DNA of 64,000 nt from Skeletonema tropicum. Taxonomy: Eukaryota; Bacillariophyta; Thalassiosirophyceae; Thalassiosirales; Thalassiosiraceae. The notes beneath the pieces were generated by a model. The model was given only the letters and a program-made list of their open reading frames with translations, was not told the DNA's origin and did not search any database. Location of the stretch: assembly GCA_037178625.1 (NCBI GenBank), contig CM074136.1, positions 2,232,001 through 2,296,000 of the forward strand. The letters run 5' to 3'. This document shows, piece after piece, positions 1 to 11,680 of the stretch. A program made the position numbers and the translations under genes. Each line of letters opens with the position of its first letter. Position 1 is the first letter of the stretch.

Positions 1-1417
1 GATATGGTGCACTTTGAACGGTGAAAATCGGTCGTTTATTTCGTTATTTATGTACTTTTCAGCGGAGGATGATCAAAAAATCACTTTTTGATGATGACGT
101 GCCCGACCTGATTTTGTGGTGTTGATATCTCGATGAATATATGGAACCAGAAAAAGATAGTGTCATTCCCATAATCCTCACACTCTATACTATCGATATA
201 TGCACATAAAGTAGAGTATTAAAATTTTTGCCACTTAGTGCATTTATGGCTGGGCAAGGATAAGTACCTAGTAGCAATCAATGAGGGCAAACGCTGTTTG
301 GTTCGCACGACGTGCAGCCGATCCAGCGACCAGGGTCAATTCGAATTTTCTTGCAATGAAGGGCAAACGAGACTAATCATAGGCGACATTAAGGTCGCAT
401 CGGTTAATTACTTCAGAAAAATTGAAGATGGTGACTGAACATTTTTGAACATAGTAGCGATAAGTACGTCAACTTTTGTAGGAACTTGTAAAGTATCGCT
501 AAATCCTGAGTACCGATCTACTGACGAGACGGTTCCGGGATCTATGGGATCTCACAAAACGTCGCCAACCCAGTTTATTTACCCTTGGGTTGGGAGCTGT
601 GTGTATTATTTAGGTGTGTTTTGTGTAGTACTATGTCGGCCAAAATTGTCCGTTCAAAAAGTTCTTCCAACTCTCCCATGACGAGATTCGCAGCATTTTC
701 AGCTTACAAAAGAGACTCCAATCATTTGATGATTGTCTCCATTTATCTGGTTCTTGTATGGTCCAAGCTATGACAGGTTTGAGATTTGAAGACTCCGATG
801 TTGACTTGTATGTCAATACATGGGGTATCCAAGCTGTTCGAGAAACACTGGCGTCATTGGGCTTCGTTTGTCACGCCCTGTCATATACTTATCATATATG
901 AGTGAGGAAGTAGTAGCCTGACATTCTCAGGGTGAAAGGGGTCAACTTGAGAGTCGGGCGCCAGATGGCGACAAAAATGTGGCAGATTGGTAGCTGAGAG
1001 CAACTTCGAGTTTCTTCAAGTAAGAATGAACACGCCCAGGGTGGTTCATCGCACCATTCCGATTGATCAGAGCACTATTTTGGGCTGCAAACTCCTCTGC
1101 ATCGACATCGACGCCCGACAGCACAGAAAGCAACAGATATCAGCGCTGTTTGCTGTCTGGGCTGTCTGAAATGAAGTGAAAAAAAAAAGAGAATTAGATT
1201 CGATTCGAGGCGGCAGTCTTATATAGTCGATCATTCCCTATCCAACGATGTCTTAGTCGAATGGATGCACCCACCGTAGCCGAAGCAGTAGGGCGGAGAG
1301 TGATGATTTTGACAAAAGTGCTCAAAAATGACTTCAAAAAGACGTCCTCTAAAAAAACATTTCAAAAATATTTTCGAACCGCAGTCGCGTGAGAACGACA
1401 ATATCCATGATGAGCTT
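1..1417. other. intergenic stretch, no supported gene
   Basis: I see only short ORFs under 70 codons in several frames and no recognisable domain or splice structure. The right part is the 3' flank of the F-box gene on the minus strand. Its T- and A-rich stretches cannot be assigned to a promoter or terminator by eye. Confidence 0.5.
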
Positions 1418-2879
1418 TTAAAACTGTCGAGCGACCCATTTTGGGACAGTCGATTTTGAGAGTCCCAAAATGGGACAGTCAAGCAATAAGGTAGATCCTT
1501 CAAATGCATCATCATCTGACAAGAAATCCAAGGCAAACAGCTGATCCAAACCTTGAAGTAGCGCATTGATTTGTCTGGCCAACTCAGCGGGTGTATTCTT
1601 CTTGATGCTGCTAACAGCACGAAGGTAAGGACTCGTCAAATCCTCAACAAAAGGAGTTACAAAGGTTCTATGGTACCTATACAAGGAAGATGAACTTTTC
1701 TCCATTACCCTCTCGCGAAGAGGCTCATCGATGAGAGCCGTAAGATCAGACACAAACTTGTCAGTGATTGACTTCCTTTTCTCCTCCTGCTTTGCCTTCT
1801 TGTCACGCTTGATATTCTCCTTCTCTATGGCAACCCTTCGCGCCCTGTCAGTGATGTCAGTATACGCGTCAATGAATTCAGAGTATTCTTCCTTTGGAGG
1901 TGCGCCCAGAGTGTCGGTCAAATATCGTTCAATCCACTCAGGATTGGTCAAAGCATCCACAGCTGTCGTTACCGACGGGTATCCAGCGGTTTTGGCTGCA
2001 GCAGTAGCGTTCCTTCCTTCCGTACTGTTCGCCATATCATCACTGTTCAAATAAGGGTTGATTAAAGATGAACACTTGAGTAACATGCATGCATGGAGCA
2101 GAACAAGAAGTGAATGACACCTTTGACACTTACATATCCTTCCAACGAACAATAGGACCAAACTTGTTTCCCTTGGCATCCAGACGATCCGTAATCCAAA
2201 GAAATTTTCCTTTGGACTCATCTCGGAATGTAACACGCGGATGATTGAAGATTGTTCGAAATACAGGGTTTCTGTAGTATCTACTCCACGTAGTTTTCCA
2301 CGCACGTGTGAGAGGATCATCACCTTTGGTCAAACAATCCCAGCAGGAGAATGCTGCTATGTTTAGCCCACTATAAAGACTGTTGACACTCTTTTCACAG
2401 AACTCACAGCGCTTCCCGTTGGCCAATTGCAAGAGACGGAGAGGGCTTGGAACGTGAATGGAATGATTGCTCATCATGTTGTAAAGCTCCTCCATTGTCT
2501 TTTTGGCGTGTCCACCGTGAATGAGTGCAGATTGAACGACCATCTTGGTAGTGACCATTTCTCGGAGTGATTTGCATGTTAGAGCAACATTGTACAGTGA
2601 GCGAGGCGGCAAGAACTCCATGACATTTACCATTGCATCAACATTGATGAATACCGGAGGCGCAGCGTCATTGTCCGTTTGCTCTTCACTTTTGAGCGCT
2701 CCCTTCTTGCGCCGAGGCTTTTTGGCTGGAGGTTTCTTGACATCATCGACATCGTCCTCCTGCGTCTCCTTCATCGTCATGCCAGCAATGAGCTCCTCGC
2801 TTTTGAGAGCTGCTTTACGGCGAGGCCGCCTGGCTGGAGGCTTCGAGTCCTCTTCGGGGATGACTGCTTCAGTCTGCAT
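1418..2879 (-). CDS. F-box and zinc-ribbon protein, two exons
   Basis: Exon 1 is 2879-2134 and exon 2 is 2042-1418. The 91-bp intron starts GTAAGT and ends ACAG, and joining the exons gives 456 aa in frame. Residues about 10-65 hold two basic Pro/Lys/Arg repeats (KPPARRPRRK and KPPAKKPRRKK), each followed by ALKSEE, which suggests an internal duplication and nuclear localisation. Residues about 76-112 resemble an F-box (DAMVNVMEFLPPRSLYNVAL, then TCKSLREM), the motif that docks substrates on Skp1-cullin ubiquitin ligases. CxxC pairs at C158/C161 and C179/C182 suggest a zinc ribbon. Exon 2 is charged and probably helical. The ATG at 2879 opens the only long frame. The substrate is unknown, and the F-box call rests on pattern recognition. 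The last codons overlap an inverted repeat, so the native C-terminus may have been replaced. Confidence 0.78.
1435..1474. repeat. 13-bp inverted repeat at the 3' end of the F-box gene
   Basis: The arms CCCATTTTGGGAC (1435-1447) and GTCCCAAAATGGG (1462-1474) are perfect complements around a 14-bp loop. TGGGACAGTC also occurs twice (1442-1451 and 1471-1480). It lies in the last codons and could be a small foldback insertion or a hairpin near the transcript end. Confidence 0.7.
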
Positions 2880-3453
2880 CGTTGTCGCCGTATCTCTTCT
2901 TCGTTCACAACAGGAGTGGCATGCCCAGCATGTGCTGCCGGCCTGCTTGAAGGATGATAATTATTCCGAATAAATCGGGGAAAAAAGATCTGCCCTCGAT
3001 GATTCTGCCTCTTTTTAAAATTTCCTGTGATATTTACTATGTAATATGCTAATTGCTTGTCTTACTTGGGGGGTTTCTTGGGGCAATGACACCAAAAACG
3101 GGGTAATTGCCCGATAGGATCACCTCAAAGTTCGGAAGCGGCGCGTTTTTGCTCTTGTTTTGAGATTATCTTGAGAAGGAGTGCATCTACTTAAGGCATT
3201 GACTGAAGCAAAAGTATATGGTGGTATGTGAATGAGAAATCTCGACAATTGAACAGGAGCAGCAGATTATTTCGGTAACAACGATGTGTTCATAATGTAT
3301 GATTTGAGTCCAAGTACTTATATCGACTACAACTTCGAGAAAAGATGAGTAGTTCGTGAAAAAAGTGTCACGCAGAAAATATTATTCTTGCGCTACACTC
3401 CAAAAATAAGCTTCTTATGCTTGGCACAAAACGCTGCTATGTTTAGATCAAGT
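2880..3453. other. intergenic region between two minus-strand genes
   Basis: This covers the 5' flank of the F-box gene and the 3' flank of the glycosyltransferase gene. No ORF or repeat stands out. Confidence 0.5.
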
Positions 3454-4638
3454 TTACTGCATAGGTTCACTCTCAGAAATATTCTGTCCCCCCTGCACGC
3501 CTTTTGAAAAGAAGAACTGAATTGAGTGCCCTTTTGAGCCTGGTCTTACCAGACTCTTTGCCTGATAACGTGCCCATTCCCATGGAAGAGTAGCGTAAAA
3601 TTTTGCATTGCCCCAAGTATCCCTAAGATTCTTGTATTTGTTAGAAATAAATTTGTGCTCTTTAACATTCCCACCACCAAAGTAAGCCCCCTTTGACCTT
3701 CCGCCACCATTGAAATGAAGCATGCCAACATTTGGAAACTTCTTATCATACGGCTGATTCTTTTTTTGCCAAATTTCAGTTACAGTCATGTCCCACCCAG
3801 GTGGCAAAACATTCACTTCATTGGGATAGCTAATGTTGACAGCTTGGAGGATGCCTTGATCATGAAAATCTAGTACTTTTCCATCAGCATCTGTATAGTT
3901 AGATCCTTTTGCAAGCGGCAGGATCTTGTTTATACGCTGAAGATTCATGACTACAAACCCTGCACACATATTCTTTCCCCAGTGGAAGAGAACATTTCGT
4001 TGTTGACGTTCTACAAGCTCCCACAGAGCCTCTAGATTGGCCATGATGACAACATCTGTGTCCAAGTACAGGATGTGCTTTGCTGATGTATTGGAGACAT
4101 ACCTCTCAAGAAACAGACGATAGTAAGTTCCCAATGTATGTATTTGATCCCATCCTAATCCTGAGTTATGCGCTTTGAATACATCGTAGATTTCATCCAC
4201 CATTTGAGGAACATCAGGAGTCACATCATAGGCATGGATTTCAGTAGGATTACGGGTCAGCCACGTTGACAGCTCTGTGCGATTAAATATTCCCTTCAGA
4301 CTAGCAAATGCGTCTTCGTCAGCTAGGATGTGTATTGAAATGTTTCGTTCCAGAGGAGCATTGAGGAGCACACTTTTCAATGCAACTTCAAATTCAGCTA
4401 GGAAACCTGGGTGATTGCCAGAAAGTCCAAAGGCAACTTGTACCGGGCTTAGTTGAGGATCACCAATATTATTGTTTACTGCCTTCCCAACATCATTTTG
4501 ATGATTAGTAATGAATTGATGATTAATACTTCTAATCGATCGCAATTGAGCGGCTACGAATATTAGGATGGAAGCAATGATTATGTGCCTGATGTGGCGA
4601 TAAATGAGGGAGGTGTAGTTGGGAAGAGGTCGACCCAT
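3454..4638 (-). CDS. GT8/LARGE-like type II membrane glycosyltransferase
   Basis: This is a single-exon protein of 394 aa. I start at the ATG at 4638. The frame stays open for ten more codons upstream but only from a TTG. A short basic N-terminus is followed by one membrane helix at about residues 18-32 (IIIASILIFVAAQL), the layout of a Golgi type II glycosyltransferase. The metal- and sugar-nucleotide-binding DxD motif is YLDTDVV (D193-T-D195). It is followed by CAGFVVMNL, DQGILQ and a C-terminal MLHFNGGG segment, an order typical of GT8 and LARGE-type domains. Several N-x-S/T sites (NIS, NRT, NTS, NYT) fit a lumenal domain. The expected role is sugar transfer to glycoproteins or cell-wall glycans in the Golgi. 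Donor and acceptor cannot be read from the sequence. Length and motifs suggest an intact gene. Confidence 0.87.
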   Translation of the reverse strand: MGRPLPNYTSLIYRHIRHIIIASILIFVAAQLRSIRSINHQFITNHQNDVGKAVNNNIGDPQLSPVQVAFGLSGNHPGFLAEFEVALKSVLLNAPLERNISIHILADEDAFASLKGIFNRTELSTWLTRNPTEIHAYDVTPDVPQMVDEIYDVFKAHNSGLGWDQIHTLGTYYRLFLERYVSNTSAKHILYLDTDVVIMANLEALWELVERQQRNVLFHWGKNMCAGFVVMNLQRINKILPLAKGSNYTDADGKVLDFHDQGILQAVNISYPNEVNVLPPGWDMTVTEIWQKKNQPYDKKFPNVGMLHFNGGGRSKGAYFGGGNVKEHKFISNKYKNLRDTWGNAKFYATLPWEWARYQAKSLVRPGSKGHSIQFFFSKGVQGGQNISESEPMQ

Positions 4639-4770
4639 TGGAGTAATGGTTCTACGTGGCCGTAGCAAGCAGCGCTGCGACAGGTCACTTCAGATTCCTG
4701 TGCGAGGGCAAGGGGCAACGATGTTGCATCTCGCAGCTATTGCAACTTAACCTGATTTTCAATCATCAAT

Positions 4771-5231
4771 AAATAATGAGAGGAGCTAAGTCGTTCGTTC
4801 TGTCGTTCTGTCGGTCGGTCGGTCGTTCTGTCGTTCTGTCGTTCTGTCCGGGCCCTTTGGCGTGTCCTTTGGCCTTCACGGGCATTTTCGATCGACTCTT
4901 TCTTTGATTGGCTTGACTAATTTTTGCTGATGGAGGTGTCCACAAGCTCGCCCGGGGCGTTTCGAAAAAGCCCGCTTCGCGGTTTTTTCTCACGGGGTAA
5001 GAGAGGTAAATAAAAGTGTAGGCAACTAGAGTTTTGTACGTCTTTCTCCTCTATTTTGGTGCTTTAACCCGCGCAGCGGGCTAGCACGAGCGCCAGCGAG
5101 GCTAGTCTAAATAATGAGAGGAGCTAAGTCGTTCGGTCGGTCGGTCGGTCGGTCGTTCTGTCCGGGCCCTTTGGCGTGTCCTTTGGCCTTCACGGGCATT
5201 TTCGATCGACTCTTTCTTTGATTGGCTTGAT
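4771..5231. repeat. duplicated block with TCGG/TTCTGTCG microsatellite
   Basis: Two direct copies (about 4771-4919 and 5112-5231) share AATGAGAGGAGCTAAGTCGT. Each then has a run of TCGG or TTCTGTCG units of differing length, followed by the same GTCCGGGCCCTTTGGCG-type sequence ending near TTTGATTGGCTTGA. The copy-number difference lies in the microsatellite. The TTTGATTGGCTT tail recurs near 5279. Confidence 0.85.
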
Positions 5232-5306
5232 TTGACCCCTTGCCCCCCCCCGTTTTTAAAATTTTCGATTGACTCTTTCTTTGATTGGCTTAGATTTGAT
5301 TGTTCA

Positions 5307-5324
5307 GGGGGGGGGGGGGGGGGG
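5307..5324. repeat. 18-base poly-G run
   Basis: An uninterrupted run of 18 G follows TTGTTCA. Such tracts are unstable and hard to sequence, so its length may be an assembly estimate. Confidence 0.85.
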
Positions 5325-7590
5325 TATTAAACCTCTTCATAGATAATCCCTCTCACATAAATCAATATTCTCCCAACCGTGTCTCAGTAATCACTACACA
5401 GCATTCGTAGAAGGCAATGTACAACCTTTATTACATAATTATTAAAGTGTTACATAACGTACTATTTGAATACTGCTATGTATATAAGTAGACACAATCA
5501 ATATCGTAGTAGATAGCCGGTGCCTCCTCTCTTATTTAGAAAACCCGCGCAGCGGCTAGACGAGCGTCAGCGAGGCTAGTCATCCAAGAAGTACTTATTA
5601 TTTGATGTGAAATGTGAAGCCTATCACGACGGCCGCAGCCCGCCCTCCAGATAGGCTTTCGGATATAAGGGGGAGCCGGGGGCGCCCCCTGAAATCGGGG
5701 TGGCTCGCAGGAGGCAAAATCGTCTAAATTGAGCTGCAAAAAGTCCTTTTTTGCCCGATTTCGGCTAGATTTAGACCGAAATCACGGGAGAATCCTCTAA
5801 CTAGCCGTCCCCCCGGTTTCTTGGAGGGGGAAAAGGAGGGGAAACCCCCTGAAATCGGTTAGGGCCCCCTATACCAGCCTCCTCCGACTCTCTCCAGATC
5901 CACCCAAGGCAATTTCGCGGGCAAATCTCGCTAAATAGCCCTCTATCTACAGTATCTATCCTCTCTACTAGTTATTATTAATTGTGGTGATGGACAGGCA
6001 AGCGGTTGTCCGGACTCTATAGCTGTCTTAAATCAACAAACCTATGAGGTAGATTTTTTTGTGTACGTAGGAATCGTCCAAGAAGCGGTACCAAAGTGGC
6101 GCCAACGATCATCGAGCACATCGTCACCATGGGATTTCCGCCCGATCATCGTACTTTACTAGAGGCATGGTGTTATTATATAAAAGATGTAATGCTCGGG
6201 GTATTTATATGGATATATATGAATGTATGAAGTGACTTGATATGTACCGATTTTTACATTTGATGCAAAATAAAAGCCAATCAGTGCACATGGATGTTTA
6301 TCCTCATCTCCTCCGTGATCAATGAACGATGGTGCTATAACAAATATTTCAGCACTATCGACACCAAACACTGTTAAAATAACGATTATACAGTTATGTT
6401 ATGAATGTGTATATCTTTTTGTTGCATAATAATTCGTTTTGAGGCCCACAGATCCCTGTCATTCAACACAAACACTTGTGTTTGAACACCTATCTCCTAC
6501 AAGAGAATACACTTTGTGCATTCCAACGATGTCAGCAGTGACCATATGCAGCTTTATCCGTCAACCATTACTTCATTGAAACCGGAGAATCATAACAAGT
6601 CACTGAAGATTCCACTCCGATCTATTCAGAGCAATGTAGCGCCATAACAACAGCCTTCTTCGGAGACAATATGTGCACTTATTCCACCCTGATTGAACTT
6701 CAAGTCACACAACTATGACCCTGTCTCTCCAATCAAATGCAATAGTTGCTGCGCCTTTGTTGTCGGATGGTGAGGTTGGATTGAACAACGAAACCATTGC
6801 AGTTTGTTCGAGGAATGGCCATGTGTTGGGCTATGGTGATACCAAGGCTGAGTTCGCCGATGGTAGTGTAGTCAGTGAAATCGGATCTCCTTAACAGCTC
6901 CATGGCACAAAGCGATCCTTCCATATTATTGAGAGCTCTCCTGTCGTGTTTAGTTGTCTCGTCATGATCAGAGGTCGGAATAGAGCAATGAAATGGGTGA
7001 CATTTGTGTGTAATCGATGATGTGATGTGCAGCAGCAACATGGTGCCTGACGGAGTGCTATGGCCATATGAAGTCACTAACAATGGATCACACCGACACT
7101 CAATGTCTATATGTATAAGCGGCGGCGAGGGTTGATGGAGAGAGGCCGATTGTACCATTCATATTGAGTGGAATTGGACGATGATGCTACGATGATGGTA
7201 ATTTGCGCTGCTATAGCGGCATTTTGATTTGCGTCTCTGCTCTTTAATAACTAAGTTGGGTAGGCTCGGCTTTGGATTCCTTGTGTTCTAAGCTATTCAT
7301 GGACTACCATACCCAACCTACTGTGGATGTAATGGAGGAGGTGTGATTTTTTATGTTATGGCACTTTTATGGCGGAAATGGTGCCATGGCGTGGTGGATT
7401 GTCGCGGTGGTTGAACTTTTTGGTGGTGGCCAAAAACACATTTGGGGGCTCTTCTGACCTTCTCAAGTGCCGGATGGAGCTACATACTATTCCTACGTAT
7501 ATACGCTACCCCGTAGGGTCCGTGATTTAAGACAGCTATTGTATTGCTGTTGCAGGCTGTTGCTATCCACTAACGCCACACAACCACATT
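5325..7590. other. long intergenic region with a distant inverted repeat pair
   Basis: No convincing gene is present. ORFs up to 141 codons (6733-7158, minus) lack domains and look random. A 16-bp perfect inverted pair, ATAGCTGTCTTAAATC at 6019-6034 and its complement at 7524-7539, brackets about 1.5 kb. The last few hundred bases are the 5' flank of the TPR/SAP gene. Confidence 0.5.
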
Positions 7591-9090
7591 ATGATCTCCT
7601 CTAAGATGATATATCTACTACTATTGCAGTCATATTGCCTGTCGCAAAAATGCACTGCTTTCAATTTTTATCACCACCACTCAGTACCATCAAGAGCCAT
7701 CAAAATCACCACCCATCAAAATAAAAAATTCATATATCATCACTCCAAACCGCTACTCCTCTCAGAATCAAATGAAAACGACGAGAAACCTAATAAATAC
7801 GTCACTGCTGCAGAAAAGGCACGTCGCAGTGAAGAGCAACGTCGCAAATTACGCCAAACAGAAGGATTTGCCACCCCGGGCGTTTCCTCCGTCATACCCG
7901 GTGCTCAGAATTTTCCACTCGATATTGCCAAAACGGAACGTGAATACATGATGTCACTGAGCAGTAGTGACGACGATGATGTGATTGATGAATACAATAT
8001 TGATAAATTTGTGGCCATTTGGACCGAGGAAGGGCTAGGACATTTACGGATGCTACGATTTGAAGAGGCGGGCGCCTCCTTCGATAAAGTGTATAAAATC
8101 AAACCCGATGCGTATCTATGGCAAGATGGGATAGTCAAATATTACCTGGGGGATTATCATGGTGCAGCTGAATCATTGGCGAAGAATGCGAAACGCTATG
8201 AAGTACGATTTATGGAACCGGCGAGTGAGGAACGGATATGGAGAGATGCTGCAGAGTTAAAAGTGATTAGTTCGTTTAATGGGGGGAGGAAGGTGTCGAA
8301 AAAATTCATTGATGTTCCTGCGGCTATGCGAGTTGTTCTAGATGAAGACAGTGTTGTGGATGATAAAACGGCAGAGATGGAAAGTATAGCAAGTGAACGA
8401 CGAAAGGTTATACGGATTGCACGTCAACTCTTTTCAAGTTCGTTGCGGAATGATTCGAAGGGAGTGGCGTTGGCTCGTGCTCAATTACAGGCGCGCTGTG
8501 GTGACTCGTTCCCCTCGTCATTAAAGTCGACATTGCCAACACTGTCAACTTCAAAGAAAGCAAAATCCTCATCCGCTTCTGTATCCAAAGATCACAAAAT
8601 GCACAAACTTCACTCATTCTTTTATCTTGGATTGCATTATGATGCTCTGGGTCGATCCTATGAGAGTAAGCAGTGCATGAAGATGGCGTTGAAGACGTGC
8701 GCTCAGAGTATTGGTGGTAACAATCAAGACATTACGTTTTTACTGCCTGTCATCCACATGACTGTCAGAGATTGGTACGATGATGACGAATTTGATACTG
8801 AAGAGGACACAGACGGAATCGACCTAGATGATGAAAAGTTTATGGAACAGCTGCTTGTTGAAGGTGGGGTAGAGCTTGACTTAAATGATGGAGATGATAA
8901 GGTGTCTAGCAATGACAATGACGCTGCATCGATCAAATTGACGTCAAGTCTGCGAGAGAGTATAAAAGACTGGAAAATGGTCGATCTAAAGAATGAATTA
9001 AAGGCAAGAAAGCTAAAGGTGAGCGGGTCAAAGAAAGAGTTACAGGATAGGTTGGTTGATGATTTAAAGCGGGAGGCAGGTGCAAACTGA
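7591..9090 (+). CDS. plastid-targeted TPR-like protein with C-terminal SAP domain
   Basis: This is a single exon of 499 aa. The N-terminus has a hydrophobic signal segment (MIYLLLLQSYCLSQ) ending in KCTAFNF. A Phe at this point followed by a basic, Ser-rich stretch is the pattern of diatom bipartite plastid presequences. Residues about 140-220 look like helical TPR-type repeats (EEGLGHLRMLRFEEAGASF, then YYLGDYHGAAESL). A second such unit lies near 341-372 (FFYLGLHYDALGRSYESK). Acidic runs occupy about 390-450. The last 45 residues fit a SAP motif (WKMVDLKNELKARKLKVSGS), a helix-extended-helix fold that binds DNA or RNA. A role in plastid nucleoid or RNA metabolism is inference. The ATG at 7591 is the only start that includes the signal peptide. 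Confidence 0.86.
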   Translation: MISSKMIYLLLLQSYCLSQKCTAFNFYHHHSVPSRAIKITTHQNKKFIYHHSKPLLLSESNENDEKPNKYVTAAEKARRSEEQRRKLRQTEGFATPGVSSVIPGAQNFPLDIAKTEREYMMSLSSSDDDDVIDEYNIDKFVAIWTEEGLGHLRMLRFEEAGASFDKVYKIKPDAYLWQDGIVKYYLGDYHGAAESLAKNAKRYEVRFMEPASEERIWRDAAELKVISSFNGGRKVSKKFIDVPAAMRVVLDEDSVVDDKTAEMESIASERRKVIRIARQLFSSSLRNDSKGVALARAQLQARCGDSFPSSLKSTLPTLSTSKKAKSSSASVSKDHKMHKLHSFFYLGLHYDALGRSYESKQCMKMALKTCAQSIGGNNQDITFLLPVIHMTVRDWYDDDEFDTEEDTDGIDLDDEKFMEQLLVEGGVELDLNDGDDKVSSNDNDAASIKLTSSLRESIKDWKMVDLKNELKARKLKVSGSKKELQDRLVDDLKREAGAN

Positions 9091-10118
9091 GATTGCAGTT
9101 AAGAGCAGGTTTGATGGCTTTGGTCTTTGGTAGCTTACCTTCTTGCGGTTTGAGTGCAGCAGATATCATCATCATTGGTTAAAAGATCTTTCTACAAATA
9201 TTACGTTTACCTTTCTGTCCTCAGCTCAAGCCAAGCAATCAAATCAAATAATCTCAATTAGAGTTAGAGGCTCGTATTGAAGGTAGACTCTTTCGACTTT
9301 AAGTATTCAGAAGAAGGAGGGTGTGTGTTGTGGAGGTCCTGGGTCCGGGTCGGACTCCTATTATAGCACTTTACAATAAACCACCAAGGATAAGCAATAC
9401 ATGTATATGTGGAATCAGTGCAGGACTCTTTTGAACAAATCCTCTGTGACTCCTTCCTCTAGGCGAAGCACAGGATCCGAACTTCCTACCCAAAGGTGCA
9501 ACTAGCCAATCTGTGAAGTTGTGAGCACTCAGTCAAAAGATGTTCTGTTGGGCCACACAGCGGTGATTATATGTGGTGGACACCCGTCTGTCCCTCTGCT
9601 TTCTCTCGAGAAGTCTCAATGCAGTCATCCGTTTCTTCCTCAGTTTGTACGATATTTGTTCTTTCTCCCTGAACCCGTCCAGAACTGCAGCTTAACTTGA
9701 GGTACATAAGTACGAGATACTTAGTGGGCTTGGGCCATGCGCTTTCAATTGCTTGGTTGCCGTGTCATGAGCCGCGGGAACCCATACTTAATGAGCCGGA
9801 TGGTGGCAGATGCGGACAACCGAGACTCAATTATCGGGGCACGGTGTCGTAACGACACCCATAATTTCGGAATTTGAATCTACATTGTGAACGTACCAGA
9901 AATACGTCGGAACATGTAAATGATCGCTAAATGAGTAACCGTTCGCTGACGTGACGTAAAAAGTAAAAAATATCGGGATCGACGGCCGGCTCCGCCCTGG
10001 CTCCGCCCGCCATTTCCTTCACTCAAATAAGTAGCAAGTGACAAGTGAAAGTAGTAGTACAATAGTAAAAGTATCTAAGCGAGCTCTAGAGAGCAAGCAT
10101 TCATTATCTTGGATTGCA
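9091..10118. other. intergenic region
   Basis: This is the 3' flank of the TPR/SAP gene and the 5' flank of the J-domain gene. No gene or clear repeat is seen. Short ORFs on both strands lack recognisable content. Confidence 0.5.
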
Positions 10119-11189
10119 ATGACGAACAATAAAACGCTTACATCGTGCCTCGGCGACCTCGACATCACTGATGCCACAGTCTTTGATGCCTGTGACAACA
10201 CAGACGATGAATTCAAACTGATCAAGAAGAACTGGAGGAAAAAAGTCCTTGCCGAACATCCGGTGTGTATCGTATAAATCTTAATTTTGCAGCTGCTGCG
10301 GATATCGTTCGCTCTGTCATAATTTTTCTCTTTCTTCCTCAATGAAAGAAGCGGCAATGATCTCGTATGCTATATACTGCTCTTCTAGTCTAACATTTTT
10401 GTTTCCTCTTTTGCAACTTTGGCCGCTACGCTCTTCAATATTATTGGGATGCGTCCCCGGTGAACACTACCACAGGACAAAGGAGGAGATCCAGAAAAAT
10501 TCAGAACCACAAATGCGTCATTCGAAGTCCTCCGAGATCTCTACCAACAAGGCAAGGTAAAAGATGGGACGTACAGTTCGTACCTCACGAATCTGGAGGC
10601 AGCAGAAAGTGATGTTGACATTGATGAGTTATTCAACAAATATAGTAAAAATACCAACGTGCCATCGTGGGAATATTATGCTGAAGCGGCCGAGGAAGCA
10701 ATTCCTGCGTACAAAGTTGAGACGGCAAGGAGTGGTCGATCCAAATGTACCGTGTGTAAGAAAAATAGTGGTAAGGCGGTTGTTGCCGATCGTGCCGCTT
10801 CTGAGATGAGTACTGCTATTGTGGCTAGTGTTGCGAGATCTAGTAGTAGGGCGAAGAAGAAGAGTTCATCCAGTGCCGTGGTGAAGCAAAATGACACGAG
10901 TGTTATTTCTGAAAATGAAATCCGTGTAGGAAGTTTGGATGAAGTTGCTGGCAGCTATGGAAGATGGCATCATTTGGAATGTTGGAGAGTACCGAAGAAG
11001 GTTCAAAACGGATTGACTAATCCGTCTGATGAGGAAGTGTCTTTGAGAGATTTGCTCTCAATGGTAAGTTGGTCTAATTGTGATATATACCATCTCTGTG
11101 TGTCTCAACCGGCTTACTCTAATGCGCCCACGTTGGTTAGAGCTCTACACAGTACTGACAGTATCGAGAGGTGTGGGTTAGAAGTGTGA
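10119..11189 (+). CDS. J-domain plus PARP-type zinc-finger protein, spliced
   Basis: Exon 1 is 10119-10262 (48 codons). A 213-bp intron (GTGTGT...CACAG) follows, and exon 2 starts at 10476. Splicing is phase 0 and joins AEHP to DKGGDPEKFR, rebuilding the J-domain HPD motif at residues 47-49. That motif stimulates Hsp70 ATPase in the DnaJ family. Residues about 100-217 carry a PARP-type C3H zinc finger: KVETARSGRSKCTVC (C139, C142), then GRWHHLECW (H214, C217). It is split by a roughly 45-residue Ser/Ala/Lys-rich insertion. PARP-type fingers bind DNA breaks. The 3' end is uncertain. A good donor, ATG|GTAAGT, lies at 11064, so the stop at 11187-11189 may be intronic and a further exon may exist. 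No PARP catalytic domain is visible. Confidence 0.75.
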
Positions 11190-11680
11190 ACGTATTGTTG
11201 GTGCATCAGGTTCTACATACTTAATTTTGCTTCAAGTGAGCGAGATGGACGCTGGTGTATCCTCCCTGTTGTCCTCCTCGAGATGGAGTCGGACTCTACT
11301 GCGATTACAACTCCTGTCCGTGTTACAACATATGATATCTCTTTAAATTTGACAGTCGCCTAACTTCTTGCTGAGCATATACAACACTATACTGCCGACG
11401 ATTCTCGGTTTAGTGCAGTTCCGGCACACCTGAAAAAGATCTGACGGCTTCGAGGAAGTCTTCATTGATTCAAGCGGCATCGTAAATTGGGATAGCAAAT
11501 GTCTGCACAACCTTCCTACTCCATCGTCTTCCAACACGGTAGAGATTTGACTCAGGTCTTCTCGTACACTTATGTGGGGCTTTAGGTTATTTCTGTGCTA
11601 CAGTAAACTACGTATCACTGGTATTGTAAACAAGAAAAGTATCTGTAGATGGCTGAGAAGTCTCTTGAGTCGACTGAGAG
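11190..11680. other. intergenic, possible 3' remainder of the J/PARP-finger gene
   Basis: No ORF continues the upstream protein in a way I recognise. If the donor at 11064 is used, the last exon should lie here or further on, but I could not identify it. Confidence 0.35.

Noticed and set aside
10676..10897. Minus ORF across the PARP-finger exon
   Set aside because: It is the antisense of the Ser/Ala-rich insertion and has no support of its own.
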